A stretch of 64,000 nucleotides of DNA from Chaetorhynchus papuensis (Eukaryota > Chordata > Aves > Passeriformes > Rhipiduridae). The stretch lies in assembly GCA_013396525.1 (NCBI GenBank), contig VWYX01000121.1, forward strand, positions 1,347,655-1,411,654, written 5' to 3'. The translations under genes were made by a program, and so were the position numbers. Shown piece after piece: positions 63,511 through 64,000 of the stretch (the stretch's first letter is position 1; each line of letters opens with the position of its first letter). Under the pieces are notes generated by a model, which saw nothing but the letters and a program-made list of their open reading frames with translations, had not been told where the DNA came from and did no database searches.

Positions 63511-64000
63511 AACAATATTTCATTTGGAAGGGAAATGAAATGATCATCCAGTCCAACTGCCCAAACAATTCAGGCCTAATCAAATATCAACCCCTGTTAT
63601 TAAGAGCATTGTCCAAATGCCTCTTAGACACTGACAGGCTTGGGGCATCAACCTTCTCTTCCAGGAAGCCTGTTCCAGGGTTTGACCAGCCTCTGGGTAA
63701 AGAAAGGATTCCTAATATTTAGACAGAACCTAACCTGATGCAGCTTTGAGCCCTTCCTGCACATCCTACCACTGGACCCTAGGAAGAAGATTTTAGAATC
63801 TCCCTCTCTACCTCCTCAGGAAGCTGTGGAGAGCAATGAGGTCACCTGTCATCTTCCCTTTCTCCAAACTGAACTTGTCCAAAGTCCTCATCCACCCTTT
63901 ACTGGACATTCTTTCCAGTCCTTTCGCTGGCTTTGTCATCCTCCACTGGACACATTCAAGGACCTTTGCATCCTTCTTAAATTGTGGAGCTCAGAACTAC
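63511..64000 (-). mobile_element. CR1 LINE, antisense, runs off window
   Basis: Antisense CR1 copy with its 3' end at the left and its 5' part beyond the right edge. Diagnostic blocks on the plus strand are 'gatcatccagtccaactgcc' (about 63541), 'ggcatcaaccttctcttcca' (about 63644), 'aagaaaggattcctaatatt' (about 63700) and 'ctccactggacacattcaag' (about 63941). These are the reverse complement of the ordinary CR1 3' region. Divergence is higher than in the copy at 16831. The 60-codon frame inside it at 63540-63722 is not a gene. Confidence 0.93.

Noticed and set aside
1..64000. CRISPR arrays, bacterial operons or prophage.
   Set aside because: No regularly spaced repeats, ribosome-binding sites or dense coding. 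CR1 elements and base composition indicate a bird genome.

Overview
The window is 64 kb of AT-rich, CpG-poor vertebrate DNA, almost certainly from a bird. The main evidence is several 5'-truncated CR1 LINE fragments of avian type, some still carrying the usual 3' end that finishes in degenerate copies of the octamer ATTCTATG. SINEs are absent as far as I can see, (GT)n, (TA)n and (TATC)n microsatellites are short, and there is one ambiguous base (N at 19578). I cannot name the species.

I recognise no protein-coding gene, rRNA or tRNA. The open reading frames are nearly all under 130 codons, often overlap on both strands, follow local GC content, and match no protein family I know. The two longest are 207 codons on the minus strand (50106-50729) and 181 codons on the plus strand (55138-55683). 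They are listed as observations, not genes. The window therefore reads as a gene desert or the inside of a very large intron.

Layout: 1-11 kb is unique noncoding DNA with a purine-rich block and one weak LTR-like piece. 11-17.4 kb holds four CR1 fragments, three on plus and one on minus. 17.4-30.5 kb has an LTR-like block near 18.3 kb, two sites resembling 3' splice acceptors (23414, 29775), and otherwise unique DNA. 30.5-31.4 kb keeps CpGs and transcription-factor-like motifs. 31.4-36.5 kb has a perfect short hairpin, a (TA)n tract, two LTR-like blocks and a G-quadruplex motif. 36.5-50 kb is unique, with a candidate regulatory block near 44.4-44.8 kb. 50-54 kb contains the longest ORF, CpG-retaining blocks near 51.1 and 52.5-53.2 kb, and a GC-rich patch with a quadruplex motif. 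54.4-54.8 kb holds a 92-bp inverted repeat whose arms are about 97% identical, the clearest unexplained structure here. 55-63.5 kb is unique apart from a self-complementary tetranucleotide repeat at 58.5 kb. The right edge (63.5 kb on) is another CR1 copy running off the window.

No cooperating gene system can be described. The most useful leads are the 54.4-54.8 kb inverted repeat, the CpG-retaining candidate regulatory blocks, the LTR-like blocks and the 207-codon frame. All need comparison with other bird genomes or RNA data.
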